Shown here: piece by piece, positions 1-11,300 of the stretch | How the letters are laid out: every line of letters starts with the position of its first letter | Position numbering within the stretch: position 1 is the stretch's first letter | DNA from: Ampelocalamus luodianensis | Taxonomy: Eukaryota > Streptophyta > Magnoliopsida > Poales > Poaceae | Length of the DNA: 64,000 nt | NCBI GenBank assembly: GCA_036346255.1 | Contig: CM070620.1 | Coordinates: 15,302,671-15,366,670, forward strand | Direction of reading: 5' to 3' | Program-made: the position numbers and the translations under genes | The notes under the pieces: model-generated | What the model was told of the DNA's origin: nothing | Databases searched by the model: none | The model's input: only the letters and a program-made list of their open reading frames with translations

Positions 1-1374
1 CACGAGATCGTTGCCTCTCTGTTAAAAAGAAGAGAAACATAACTTCAAAATTAGTGTGCCACAATGGTAAGGAAACAGAAAACAAAAAAGGATGAAGTGC
101 AGAACAAAAGTCCAACACAAAAGGCCTATTTCATTACCTTGAGCAATTCCGCAGCTACAATGACTACTGATGTTGTTCCATCCCCTACCTCCCGGTCCTG
201 GAGCTCAGCCAACTCAACAAGAACCTAAAAGTAGGATGCGCACTGAAACTAAGCAGCAATATAAGAAAATAAGATTTCTCACGTGTGTTTTCCGCCAGTA
301 ATCACCTTTGCAGCTGGGTGCTCAACTTCTAACATCTTCAGAATTGTTGCTCCATCATTTGTGATTGTAACATCACCAATGTCATCCACCAGCATCTACA
401 AATAGCATGTGATCATGAAACTTAGTCTATTTCAATAAGCGCTTTGTTGTGTGGATATGCAATGGATCGCTGTAACATCTCCTGCAAATTCTCTCTCAAA
501 CCGGGTAAATGCTTCCTGTGCTCCTACGGGACCAAGGTCTGCTTCATGTTCAAAGAATTGATCTTGGACACCAAGACATAGCATATAGACGACCTATTGT
601 ATGCTCTGAAATACAAGACTATAGCAAAACACCACCTGAAGTTTAAATAGCAGTACTCTCATAACATAATATATTCCACATGAGTATTACTGCAGAAGTG
701 TGTTCCAGTAAGTTCTATTAGATCCATACCATATTGTTATTAAGCTCATGAAATCAAACCACCAACCTTAGTATACAAAACTAAACAGAACACACTGAAC
801 TGTTGGACTTCAAAGTTCTTAATAGGCACCAAAGCAAATATTTGCACACACCACGACCACGGCATTGCAACTTCTTATACCTAGTACTGCAGCATTGTAC
901 TACTGCATTGCAACTTCATACATCTAGTACTACGATGGAGATCCTAAAGTTCAATTCGACAACAAGAAAACTAACATTTTCAGCGCAATAACCAAATTTT
1001 TGGATAAAACGAACACTAACCCAGCACATATACCCATCTAATCTCTAAATCGGCAGGCTCAAATCCTCCACGCTTGGAAGCGACTAAATGGTGGAACAGA
1101 GAGGAGCGCTGCCGCATACCTTGTCGAGCCCGACGGGCCCGAGCGAGGACTTGACGATGTTGGCCACCGCCTGGCACGCGACCACTGCAGCGAAACAAGC
1201 ATACGCGGATGAAACCAAACCAGAGGGCGCAGAATGGTAGATCTCGGGGAGGAACCAGCGCGGAAACCTTCCGAGTTACGAGGGGTGTAAGGCGGGGCTA
1301 CCGTTCTGGGTGCGGACGTCCTGGCCGGACTGGCGCTCGCCGAGGATGTCGGGGGTCTGGGCGGTGATCGCCAT
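1..1374 (-). CDS. CCT1: Chaperonin CCT subunit alpha (TCP-1 alpha), 5' part, runs off left edge
   Basis: Encodes the N-terminal equatorial part of a cytosolic type II chaperonin subunit, an ATP-driven folding machine for actin, tubulin and other proteins. Five exons read right to left: 1302-1374 (ATG at 1374-1372), 1120-1184, 306-395, 138-224 and 1-18 (continues outside). All junctions are GT-AG and phases agree (73+65=138 nt, then 90 and 87 nt). Translation gives MAITAQTPDILGERQSGQDV at the start, then KSSLGPVGLDK, MLVDDIGDVTITNDGATIL and EVGDGTTSVVIVAAELLK. The NDGAT and GDGTT motifs are the nucleotide-binding signatures of group II chaperonins. MLVDDIGDVTITNDGAT together with EHPAAK is the alpha subunit as I know it from Arabidopsis. 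About 115 of roughly 545 residues are in the window and no lesion is visible. The start is the only ATG in frame with the conserved N-terminus. Confidence 0.96.
432..593 (-). other. Exon-like open frame inside CCT1 intron 2
   Basis: Within the long second intron of CCT1 (396-1119) the minus strand holds a 53-codon open frame. It starts just after an AG at 595-594 and ends with a TGA at 434-432. It reads VVYMLCLGVQDQFFEHEADL and continues through GAQEAFTRFEREFAG. The composition (many E, F, R, Q; no low-complexity bias) looks like coding sequence. CCT1 itself needs no residues here, since exons 2 and 3 join into the conserved LDK-MLVDD sequence. It could be a captured exon, a skipped cassette exon or chance. 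I do not recognise the protein. Confidence 0.3.
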
Positions 1375-2124
1375 GGCGACGGCGGCGGGATCCGGAGGCG
1401 AGGAGAGGGGGCTCCCCGTGCACCGGCAGCGAGTTGAGTTCGAGAGTATTGCTGTGGGTTTGGCGCTTGAGTTGGGACGGGGTTTTGGTTTGGGCGAGTC
1501 GGGTTTCGTTAGGGTTCGTGGTGGAGGTGATGGGCTTGTAGGATTAGGAGTTTAATGAGCGGGCCGTGCGGAGCCGAGAGGCGGGCCCGTGGGGGTAACC
1601 AGTTGGGCTTTCCTGTTTGGGCCTCTATGGATTCGGCCACTTCTCATGCCTGTTCGGGAAATGCTCTCCCAGCCGCGTCGTGGTCCGTTGCTTGGTTGGA
1701 CGAAATTATGGTCAGATGACTCGAAATCTCTTGTCTGTCGTGCTAAAGCGTTGCTGGCTGGCTGTTGCTGCAACCTGACCGTGGTTACACAAGCTACAAC
1801 TGGAATGTCAGTGCACAAGGAAATAGCTATGCGATATACCGAAAAAAAATCGCCGAGAACAAATTAAGCTTATTCGTAATCTATAAAAAAAACTTGTTCG
1901 GTTGAAGAGCTGCACGCGAAGAAGGGAAAGGTGTCCTTCCCTTCTTTGCATGGTGTATCCGGCAGTAGTTTAATGGGGTAGGGGTACTACTCTGAAGTGA
2001 TTGCTTCCTTATCTGGTCCGCTTACGTGTTGCAGAATCAAACTGTCCCAGAAGGTCCACCGAGCACTGAGAACTGCTGCGAAGGACCCTTCCACTAGTGT
2101 TTCCCTGGGCAGGTGTCTAGGCCA
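1375..2124. other. CCT1 5' UTR/promoter and intergenic DNA
   Basis: Upstream (in minus-strand terms) of the CCT1 start codon. The first ~190 bases are GC-rich and probably hold the 5' UTR and core promoter. No clear TATA box is visible on the minus strand, which would fit a housekeeping gene. From about 1560 on I see only short overlapping frames on both strands with no recognisable protein. Confidence 0.5.
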
Positions 2125-2638
2125 CCTAGGCGTTAGGCGAAGCCACGCCACCGCAATTTGAGGATAATCGGCGCCATGGACACTTGGTCTGTCACATCGC
2201 CAGCCTAATCATTCTCCTCGCCATCGGCGCTGCCTCCTCTAACCCCACGCCTCCTCGTCATGCCCTTGTCACACCGCCTTCTCCCTCTTGGTCCGCCTCC
2301 TCCCTGTTGTGCCGCCTCCTCCGGTCCTTCGCCTCGTGTCGCCTTCTATCCGTCCCGTTGTTGTCGCCAAGGTGAGCTCTGCTCTACTTTGCTATCTCTC
2401 TCTCACTCACTCTGTGCTCTCTCGCTCGCTCGCTCTCGCTCTGATTTTTCTTTTGCTCTACACATGCCGCGCGCAGCCTCTGCCTTGCTCTCTCTCTGCT
2501 TTTGGTCTGTTTTTTCACTTGCTTTGCACATACCACACGCAGCCTCTGCCTTGTGCTGTTGCTCCCACCCGCCTCCCTACTATGCTGGTGGGCCGCCTAA
2601 GCGGCCGGTGCTCGCCCACCTTTCGCCTAGCGCCTAGG
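2125..2638. repeat. 514-bp segment bounded by 15-bp inverted repeats
   Basis: The left end (2125-2139, CCTAGGCGTTAGGCG) and the right end (2624-2638) are inverted copies with one mismatch. The interior is C/T-rich with many CTCTCT and TCGCTCGC runs and no recognisable protein. This fits a small non-autonomous DNA transposon. I could not find a target duplication, so the class is open. Confidence 0.4.
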
Positions 2639-4011
2639 TTAACGCTACCTTCCACTAACCTTTTCTCGAAAAGAGAACCATGCAGCGCGCGGCAAACCGA
2701 GCCCTAGACCGGCAAGAAATCTTCCAACCAACCAATGTTCCGAGCGATTGAGCAGTGGTACTGTACGTAGTAGTACTAGCACTACGCTATCTTACTTTAG
2801 ATAATCCTTGGACTGCTCAACAAGATACTGCTGGTTGACACTGGTACTTAGAACGCAAACATGTTCCGAGTGATCTAGCGGAGCCCAAACAGCGGCACGC
2901 GGGCAGGCAAAGCCGGGCAATCGTCGCCGCGCCGCACCACGCTAAGAAAGCGAACTCACCGCATCCGCCGATCGAGCGATCGACAAGGCCCGCCGTGGCA
3001 TCACTGGCATGCAGGCATGATCACGGCGCGAACGACACGGCACGATGGAACGAGAAAAGCGCGGCAGTAGCGGTGGTCCTGGTTCCTTCGCATGCTGTCA
3101 CCGCGCGCGCGCGCTACCGGGGCGCGCTCTGTGCCACGCCACTAGGCGCTTCCCTACATCTACTGCTCCTGTGCCCGGGCGTCCACTTTGCTGTAGCGGG
3201 CTACCAAATGCATGATGATGATGCATGCATGCATGGCAGCACACGGACCTTACGTTACGGATAAGGTGTAAATACCCCCCTCAACACAGGTGCCCCGATG
3301 CATGCATGGGCCTTGTGACCTTGTCCTTGTTCGACTGTCACTCCTCCATGCGACCGGCCGACTTCGATGTGCATGCGCGTGTGTTCATGGACACTACAGG
3401 CTACCTCCTCTGTAAATATGACTTGACACGGCATTTTGCAGTGTGCGTGTACAGTATATTGGAACACGTTCGAGTGGTTGGATTTCATGTTTTCACCAAG
3501 AAAAACATATACATGTAGAAATGAGGCAGAAACAGAAGCTTGGATCGACCTGACAGCAACTCGACCGGTGCGCAGTACGCTCGTCAGTAAAGTATTTCTC
3601 TTCTTTCCACTGAATGCATCCGCGATACCAACCGGCCGGTGCGGCACACCCGCACATGCTGTAACAGTAGCGCCACTCCACCGCATCATCTGCAGGGTTC
3701 AGTGGATCAGGCGACCGCGCATACTCCACACACAATGAATCAGGATTCAGGTCACCAGAAAAATAAAAGGAAAATTAAGGTACTGCAGAACCAGAAGATC
3801 CAGGTACGACGTGCATGTTTCTGTCAAGCACTAGTAGTAATCTACTACTACTCGATCCATCCATATGAGCTTGGCTTGCAGCAGGATTCTTCTCGTCTAA
3901 GCAATTAGCCAGGGGACCCCTATAATTCCGGTCCAAGTACATCAAGCACCAACCTGCGTTTAAGTCGTCACGTGTGATGTGTATCGGCTTATTAATGCTG
4001 CTACTACTCCC
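2639..4011. other. Intergenic region, no gene recognised
   Basis: About 1.4 kb of mixed-composition DNA. Several CATGCATG (RY-type) runs occur near 3218-3234 and 3299-3308. Short open frames on both strands (for example 3225-3518 plus and 3255-3689 minus) overlap each other and resemble no family I know. I see no RNA gene and no transposon ends here. Confidence 0.5.
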
Positions 4012-4014
4012 TTA

Positions 4015-4291
4015 GAGCGTGTACAATTAGTTTATATCACCGTCATAGTCTGCATCACGTAAGATTTTTGCTGATATGGATGAAAGAGAATGAAGAGAGA
4101 GAAGATCATCTACAATCACAGTGATCATTGTAGCATCAAAAACAAGAAAAACATTAAAAGATTGTGTGTTGTCTACAATCTTGTAGCCGACCGTATCACT
4201 ACAACCATTGTATGAGCTGTCTTTAATACTGTCTACATATGATATGGATAGTTGTTATAGACAACAGTTGTTTGTACTATTGTACATGCTC
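4015..4291. mobile_element. PIF/Harbinger (Tourist-like) MITE, copy 1
   Basis: A 277-bp element with inverted ends GAGCGTGTACAAT and ATTGTACATGCTC. It is flanked on both sides by TTA (4012-4014 and 4292-4294), the 3-bp target typical of PIF/Harbinger. There is no coding capacity. A second, inverted copy of the same family lies at about 45525-46450 and shares ATTAAAAGATTGTGTG and a purine-rich GAAAGAGAATGAAG-type segment. Confidence 0.85.
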
Positions 4292-4532
4292 TTAGTCGCA
4301 CGTCTCCTGCATGCGTACTGGGCAACAGCCACCGTTGTTAATGTTGCTTTGTTGTTTTCGTTCTCCTGATCAGAATGTACGGGCGCCTAGCTACCACCGT
4401 GGCAATCAATCCAAACCGCTATTAATTTCTTGATGGAATTCCAGTAGGATTAAGGATCTGTATGGCATCGACACGATTGTTTTGATTCCTTGTTATCTAC
4501 TCGTGCCGACCATTCCGATCGAACTAAGCAGG

Positions 4533-4804
4533 TGTATCTCCCTATTAAGTATAAGTGAATTGTTCGTCTTTCCTCATCAGTTTAAGCTTTTGGATGAATT
4601 GGTTGATGCATCTGACTCAATATGGTATCAAAGCCAAAGGTCTTGAGTTCAAGACCAGGTTGGTGCAATTAAAAATAATAATTGCAGCTCACTTTTATTC
4701 CCGTCTTAGGCACGAGGAGCCTACACGTGAGGAAATATTAAAGTATAAGTGAATTGTTCGTCTTTTCTCATCAGCTTAAGTTTTTGGGTGAATTGGTTAG
4801 TGCA
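4533..4804 (+). mobile_element. TRIM/SMART small LTR retroelement
   Basis: Two direct repeats of 78 and 77 bp (4533-4610 and 4728-4804), each starting TG and ending CA and sharing ATAAGTGAATTGTTCGTCTT, flank a 117-bp interior. Twelve bases after the left repeat is TGGTATCAAAGCC (4623-4635), one mismatch from the initiator-methionine tRNA primer site TGGTATCAGAGCC. Total length (~272 bp) and lack of coding fit terminal-repeat retrotransposons in miniature. I did not see a clean target duplication. Confidence 0.75.
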
Positions 4805-4885
4805 TGCAGTTCAATACTCCTGTCCAAGAAATCATTTATTCTCTTTGGCATTTAACTTTCCAAGATTTTTCATCCAATAAATAAA

Positions 4886-6600
4886 CTAGTAAGGTGGCCC
4901 ACATCTTTACGCGGGCATCATCATTATAGATCGGTAAAGTACAATTTAACTGTGCATAAACATTACTAAATTCCAATCACGTTAGTGTATATTCCATACA
5001 TTTGTTTTTTTTATTTAACCCTAAATATCTTCTCTACATGTATTTCGGATTGTCCAATAGTTGGAAATCAAGCAAAAAAGATAATATTTTTCCATACGAA
5101 TTCTTTTCTTATTGATGATTGAGCGATAGCTCAGTGGTGGAGACATGGGGAACGTTCCACCAGCCTGGGTTCGATCCGTAGATTGACCCAGTGCTTCTCA
5201 CCAAAATAATGTGGGTACACACGCGTGTGCGAGCACACATCTTTCATTGACACCTTAGGGCTTCCAAATTTCCTTGTGTGTGCGCGCATATGTGTGTGGT
5301 GTGTGTCTAGCTTGTACCCTCTTAAAAAATTCTTTTCTTCAATTCTATTTTTGTTTTCATTACAAAAACTCTTCCTTATTTGCGCTCGTAAAGACGGCCG
5401 AGTGAAACATACATGGGTCAGGGTTCCTTTTTTGTGTTCATGTGTGATCTATTTAGGGTAAGCCCTATTTTTTTACTTTAATTTACTTATTATTTTTTTA
5501 ATCTTAAAATACATCTATTACCTCTTATATTTTGAGTTTAAATAGATTGCCTAAAAACTTCTAATAAATTGCCTAAAAACATCTAATGGTTGTGATTTTT
5601 AATCATAAGCTAGGTTCATCAAATTAATGGCCAGATTTCTCTTTTGAGAATTTCTAATATGTGTTTATTTTTCTTGTAGCGTCTAGTGGTTATGAGCTAT
5701 CAATCACAATCGGTATCCATCAAACTAAGGGCTAGATATTTATCTTTTTACGAGAATTTCAAGGCTATTTACCTTTTTTTCGTAGCAGTTGTAAACCACC
5801 CATCATCTAATTTTAGTATATAATATATCTGAGCCGTTATAACTTGGGTATGCGAGATAGATGGTTAAACCTTTCTGGTTAACACGTGAACTTTCTCAAA
5901 GTGCCTAATCAATATAGGTTTAAAAATTGTAATATTTTTGGAATTTGGGTTCCAAATTAGTTTACAAATAAAATCTCTAATCATCATTCATTTTTTTATT
6001 CCAAATTTGCATGTGTTTTGGACCACACTTGCCGCATATTTCCTTTTGTTTTAAGCTGGAATTCATGTAAAAATCCAATTTATATTTATTTTAATTATTA
6101 TTCCGAAATATAGTTTTTTAGGGGTTTACTTTGGAATTTGTATGGAAATCATAGTGCTATTGTTTTTATTCTGGGTTTTAGTTCATCTGGATTGTACTTG
6201 ACATGAACTTTTTCTTTTAATTTACTATTTTTATTTAATTATTATTCTGAATTTTAGTTAGTTATGGATGTTACTTTGAAAGTCATTGGAAATCAAATTG
6301 CTATTTTTTACTCATTCCAGATTTTTCTTATTTTGGATTCTGTTTGACATGGACTGTTTCTTTTAATATAAGCCGTTATAACTCGGGTCCATAAGATAAA
6401 TGGCTAGATCTTTTTCTCTAAGTGTATAATTAGTATAGATATAGATAGATTAATATATCTCTAAGTCAACACTCAAATCTAAGCCTTTGAAATTAGGATC
6501 CACCAAATTAAGGGCTAGATGTTTTGTTTTTTTAGAATTTATATAATATTTCTTTTTTTCTTAGGCTTTTATTTAGTATATATATAATAATAGATAGAAG
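4886..6600 (-). mobile_element. Non-autonomous Helitron, AT-rich
   Basis: On the minus strand the 3' end reads through a hairpin (GCCCGC, 8-base loop, GTGGGC; about 4905-4924) and then CACCTTACTAG followed by T. That is the Helitron 3' signature (hairpin, ~10 bases, CTRR) with insertion before a T. The presumed 5' end is the TC-rich TCTATCTATTATTA tract near 6595-6600 (exact base uncertain). The AT-rich interior resembles in inverted orientation the array at 17.5-19.7 kb, including TTCCAAAGTAAA and CAAGTACAAT segments. No Rep/helicase frame is present. A SINE is inserted at 5111-5327. Confidence 0.7.
5111..5327 (+). mobile_element. tRNA-derived SINE
   Basis: A 217-bp insert flanked by a perfect 12-bp duplication, AATTCTTTTCTT (5099-5110 and 5328-5339). 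Near its 5' end are the two internal RNA polymerase III boxes: A box TAGCTCAGTGG at 5127-5137 and B box GGTTCGATCC at 5168-5177, 41 bases apart start to start, as in tRNA-derived SINEs. The 3' half is GT-rich and ends in a short A run. It sits inside the Helitron, so it is the younger insertion. Confidence 0.9.
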
Positions 6601-6684
6601 ATATATCCACAGTTGAAACTTTAAATTGCACTTCTCAGAAAACTCAACGCACGCTTACAAAAATATCATGCGATGATTACCGAA

Positions 6685-6686
<2 letters not shown>

Positions 6687-6731
<45 letters not shown>
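6687..6731 (+). repeat. (CT)n microsatellite
   Basis: About 22 uninterrupted CT units, 200-250 bases upstream of the PHD gene's presumed transcription start. Pyrimidine tracts in promoters and 5' leaders are common in grasses; whether this one is functional is unknown. Confidence 0.95.
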
Positions 6732-6734
<3 letters not shown>

Positions 6735-6927
6735 CACCAGGTAAGAGGTAACCGACCCGGCGACTCCTGCCACTCCTTTTTTTATTTGCTCTTTTACACG
6801 CACGTACACATGGACACGTGGACCGTCTCCCACGCCGCCCGGCCCCGTACCCAACCAGAAAACCTCGCACCTGGGGCCGGGACCCCCCTCACCTCCGTCT
6901 TGCAGCCACGATCTCATCTCCTCCCGG

Positions 6928-6936
6928 TATTTAAAA
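6928..6936 (+). promoter_or_regulatory. TATA-like box of the PHD gene
   Basis: TATTTAAAA lies 109 bases before the ATG at 7045. A start site about 30 bases downstream (near 6960) would give an ~85-base C/T-rich 5' UTR. Assigned from spacing and composition only. Confidence 0.5.
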
Positions 6937-7044
6937 CCTTCTCCTTGCTCCACTTCAATTCTTGCCACTTCTCTTTCTTTCCTGCCTGTTAAGTTTCCCT
7001 CCTCTCGATCTCAGGGAGGCCACATCCGATTCAGTCGCGGCTCG

Positions 7045-7516
7045 ATGGCAGGCACTGCCGGCTCCGTGTGCTCCATGTGCGGCGACGTCGGTTTCCCGGA
7101 CAAGCTCTTCCGCTGCGCCCGCTGCCGCTGCCGCTTCCAGCACTCGTACGCAGCCTTCTTCTCCTATTGAGACTTTGATGTTCTTTTCTTCATGGGCTCA
7201 TGCGTAGCACTGTCAGGACTGATAGATGTTTGTTCCATGCATGCGTGTATGCAGATACTGCACGAACTACTACGGCGACGCGGCCCCGGACAAGGAGGGT
7301 GCCGGCGTGTGCGACTGGTGCCTCAGTGACGCCGTCGAGAAGAAGAGGTCTTCGACGTCGGCCAAGCAGCAGCAGGCGGCCACCGGGAGCGAGGAGCCGT
7401 TCTCCAAGGGATGCGGCAAAGGCAGCAAGGTGACCGGCGGCGAGGAGGAGGGCGACCGGAGAGTGACCAAGGGGGCCGTCCGCAGGTACAAGCTCCTCAA
7501 GGACGTCTTGCGCTAG
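7045..7516 (+). CDS. Small PHD/FYVE-type zinc-finger protein, 120 aa, two exons
   Basis: Exons 7045-7145 and 7255-7516 join at GTACGC...GCAG and give 363 nt, 120 codons plus TAG. The N-terminal half is a cysteine-rich finger: CSMCGDVGFPDKLFRC, then CARCRCRFQHSYC and further on CDWC. This makes a PHD-like zinc-binding pattern of paired Cys with a central His. After it come a K/Q/S-rich linker and a basic C-terminus ending RRYKLLKDVLR. I recognise this as a plant PHD-type zinc-finger family of small proteins with no well-established function; a nuclear, possibly chromatin-reading role is inference. The intron falls inside the finger (between codon parts of the Ser in QHSYC). The start is supported by a TATA-like box upstream and by the finger beginning within ten residues. 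No lesions seen. Confidence 0.88.
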
Positions 7517-7751
7517 CTGATCGATGACCCTTAATTAGATCCTGGACCTCATCTCTCATGTAGTATAAAACAACTCTTAATTAGACAGTTATACCTAGCT
7601 AGCTAGTTCGATCCGTGTGTGAATGTTTACATCTTACGAGGAGTGCTTGGGTCATATATGTATTCTGCTACTTTTATCATAATCTCTCTAGCTATCACGT
7701 TATTCACAGGCGTGTCGTGTTTGATTAGCATATGGAGTATATCTGCTCGTC

Positions 7752-7971
7752 AAATGCACCTTGATCTTTTGTTGTTCTCAGTTTTTCGGTAGGATCTTTT
7801 GGGGTTGGCTTTATCTGTTTCTCTATATTGGTTCAACTGGTCCTTTGTGGTTGGGCTTGTAGCGAAATCTGATGTTCCCAGATGTTAGCTCTGTTTCTGT
7901 AAACTGATATATGCTTTATAAAAGCTGGGATCTATTTCCTTTTCAAAAAAAAAAAAATGCACCTTGATCTT
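7752..7971 (+). mobile_element. Short retroposon (5'-truncated LINE or SINE) with poly(A) tail and 17-bp duplication
   Basis: A ~186-bp insert (7769-7954) ends in an A run. It is bounded by perfect 17-bp direct repeats AAATGCACCTTGATCTT at 7752-7768 and 7955-7971. The poly(A) tail plus long variable duplication is the hallmark of LINE-machinery insertion. No polymerase III boxes are evident, so a 5'-truncated LINE 3' end is more likely than a SINE. It lies 236 bases downstream of the PHD gene stop and may be within its 3' flank. Confidence 0.85.
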
Positions 7972-8076
7972 GCATACCAACAACTCATGGTAAAACCGGC
8001 AATGCATTCCCGTCATTTGCTCTCGTGATCTTTTGGGAAACAATTTGTTCGTTTGACTCAATGTTTAGGTCCTAAT

Positions 8077-8292
8077 TGTTAGGCAATATTATTGCCATGT
8101 CATGTAATCCTGATTAGGCAATATTATTGCCATGTCATGTAATCCATACTACCATAATTAGGAGGATAAGTATAGCATGTAATCCACCTAATTATGGTTA
8201 GGATTGGTGTACCAGTGTATATGTTCTATATATACATGAGCAATGAAAGCCACAAATTGTGGCCTCTTCCCTAATCCTCTCTCAAACTTTCA
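8077..8292 (+). repeat. 5' LTR of the copia element
   Basis: 216 bp, TG...CA. It contains a tandem duplication of a ~31-bp unit (TTAGGCAATATTATTGCC...). Each unit holds an inverted repeat (GGCAAT/ATTGCC). It lacks a 16-bp block present in the 3' LTR. Confidence 0.95.
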
Positions 8293-8389
8293 TGGTATTA
8301 GATTCTCTTTCCTGAGGCACTGTTTCCGCAACTCTCGGCTCGATCTTCCTCCCCGATCAGCCACACCTCCCTCCTTCCTCTCCTGCGCC

Positions 8390-11300
8390 ATGGGTGATCT
8401 CACCGGCAATGGCAAGAACCTTCCCGGCGATGACAAGGACAGCAATGACGACTCCCCCAACGCTCCTGTCCTTGCTCAACTTTGGGCGCAGGCGGTCGGC
8501 GTCAACATCAAGACGTTGGTGCCGATCACCTTGGACCTGAAGTCCGGGAACTACAGCAAATGGCACAACCTCTTTCAAGTCACCGTTGATAGATTTGTGC
8601 TTGACGACCACATCACCGCGGTCGACAACTCGGTTGATCCGGGTTGGAAACGGCTCGACCGCACCGTCCTCTCATGGATCTACGGATCCATATCCTCAGA
8701 GATCCTAGACATCATCATGGAGACGCGACCACGACCTCGCATGTTGGCTTAGGGTCCAGCACTCTACCACGACAACAAGAAGACCGAGCTCTCTACCTCG
8801 CCTCGAGTTCCAAAACACTATGCAAGGAGACAGGTCCGTCTCGGACTATTGTCTCAAGACTCAAGACCCTGGCAGATGCCCTTCGTGACGTCGACATCAC
8901 CGACGAGAACTTGATTCTCATCGCCCTAAAGGGTTTGAACCAAAAGTTTGATAACATGGCAATGTTTGTGTCTTTTCTACCAAACATTCCTTCGTTTATC
9001 CAGCTCCGGTCGATGCTCTAGCTCCAGGAAAACAAGTTCACCAGCTACGGCGATGATCCTTCTTTGGCCACCACCCTCTACACCGACATCCAGGGCGGGG
9101 GTCAAAACAACGACCATCCGACTTGGCGCAGCAACATCCCTGCCAACACCGGCAACGTCAACTGTGGCCAAGGTGGAGCGCGTGGCCTGATAACTCTGAT
9201 GGCGGCGCAAAACAACCGCAAAGGCAAAGCCAAGAACAAAGGCGGCGGCGGCGACCAGTACAACGCCAATGCCGGACAACGCGGCATACAACCTGGTGGA
9301 GCCATCCGTCCGCCCACGTCGAAAACCCTAACGAAGTCTGGGTCCTCAACTGGGTGTGACACGCCAAGCTGCTCCACAAGGCTTCATGGTCGCCATGCCA
9401 CCGACGCCATTCCAGTACTCGGCGCCCGTAGCGCCGTTCTAGTATGTGGCTCCACCGCATCAAGTCCTGATGCTTCCTCCATTCGTGTCGCCTGGGATGT
9501 AGCAGGGCTTCTTGCCGGCCACGCCACCAAGCACGACTCGTTCGCCATCCTAGGATCCGACATCTCGTACACGGTTCAATGCTATGGCCTTCTGACCGCT
9601 GGCGTGCGAATGGTTCATGGACACGGGTGTCACGGCACACATGGCTGCCAATGCTCGCAATCTCCATTCTCTCTCTTCCAACCCCTCCTCTCGGCACGTC
9701 ATAGTCGGTGATGGCTCTCCCCCTCTCCGTCACTCACTCCGGCCGTGCCATCCTTCCATCTTTTCTTCCTACCAGACCACTTTATCTTCATCATGTCTTG
9801 GTTACTCCTCGCATTATCAAAAATCTAGTTTCTCTTCGTCAGTTTACTTCTGATAACAATTGTTCCGTCGAGTTTGACCCTCATGGCTTTTCTGTGAAGG
9901 ATCTTCCAACCAAGAGCGGGATTCTCAGGTGCAGTAGCACGGGTGATCTCTACCCGCTCAACTGTCCTTCCCATCTGCCACACGCTCTTGCCACCTCCAC
10001 CGACAACTCCACCCTGTGGCACCGTCGACTTGGACACCCCGATCACGATGCCCTCCATCGTCTTCTGCCATCATCTGCAGTTCCATGCAATAAAGAAATA
10101 AATAATAGCACTATGTGCCATGCATGTCAGTTAGGGCACCGTGTTCGACTGCCATTTTCTTCTTCTATTAGTCGCACCACTCGTCCTTTTGAACTTATTC
10201 ACTGTGATCTTTGAACTTCCCCTATTGAAAGTGTGTCTGATTAATTTTCTAGTGATACTTGATGACTTTATACACTTTCTATGGACATTCTCTCTACGAC
10301 TAAAATCTGAAGTTTTTGCCACCATAACATCTTTTCGTGCACATGTTGATACGCAATTCACGACCAAGCTCCAAGCCATCCAATGCAATAATGTTCGTGA
10401 GTTCGACAACAACATGTTGCACACCCTCGCCAACACGCATGGCATACATATTCGTTTCTCGTGTCCCTACACATCCCAACAAAACGGCAAAGCTGAACGT
10501 GTCATCCGCTCTGTCAATGACATAGTTCGAACACTTCTTTTTCAAGCTAGCATGCCACCTAGTTTTTGGGTTGAAGCCTTACATGCAGCGACCTACCTTC
10601 TCAATCGGCTTCCCACCAAAACAATCTCTGAACCTTGCCCATTTGTCGCTCTTTTACGTGTCACACCTCCTACTCCCACCTCGTGTCTTTGGCTATCTAT
10701 GTTACCCTAACATAGTAACTACCATGCCACACAAGCTAGCTCCACGCTCTGCTGCTTGCATCTTCCTTGGTTACTCTTCTCACCACAAGGGATATCATTG
10801 CATGGACCTTTCTTCGCGACGGATCATTATATCGCACCATGTCACCTTTGATGAGTCCAATTTCCCGATGGCTCAATCTCATCCAACACCTGCAACCATT
10901 CCTAACGTATTGCAGGATCCCAAGCCAGTTTCTCTCCTGCCCATCGCGCCTCTCACCATGCACCTGCTTCGCGTTCCATCGCAGCACCCGCGGTTGAGTC
11001 AGTCGCATCCCCTCCTCCCACCGAGCCTGTGGTTGCCAAGTCTGTAGTTGCCACAACACAGGATGCCATCCCTGCTATTCCTGCTTCAGTTCATCCCATG
11101 CAAACCTGTAGGCGTCCAGGCAAAATCCTTTCTCCACCCGACCATCTTAGTCTCAACGCCGTCAACATGTCCTCCCCCATTCCCAAAACTGTACACAGTG
11201 CTCTCAAAGATCCAAACTGGCATGCTGCCATTGTCGCCAAGTACCAAACTCTTTTGAGCAACAACACCTGGGATCTTGTGCCTCCACCTTCCAATGCCAA

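Noticed and set aside
5111..5200. Possible tRNA gene
   Set aside because: A and B boxes are present but the region does not fold into a complete acceptor stem, and a 12-bp duplication plus a ~217-bp body identify a tRNA-derived SINE.
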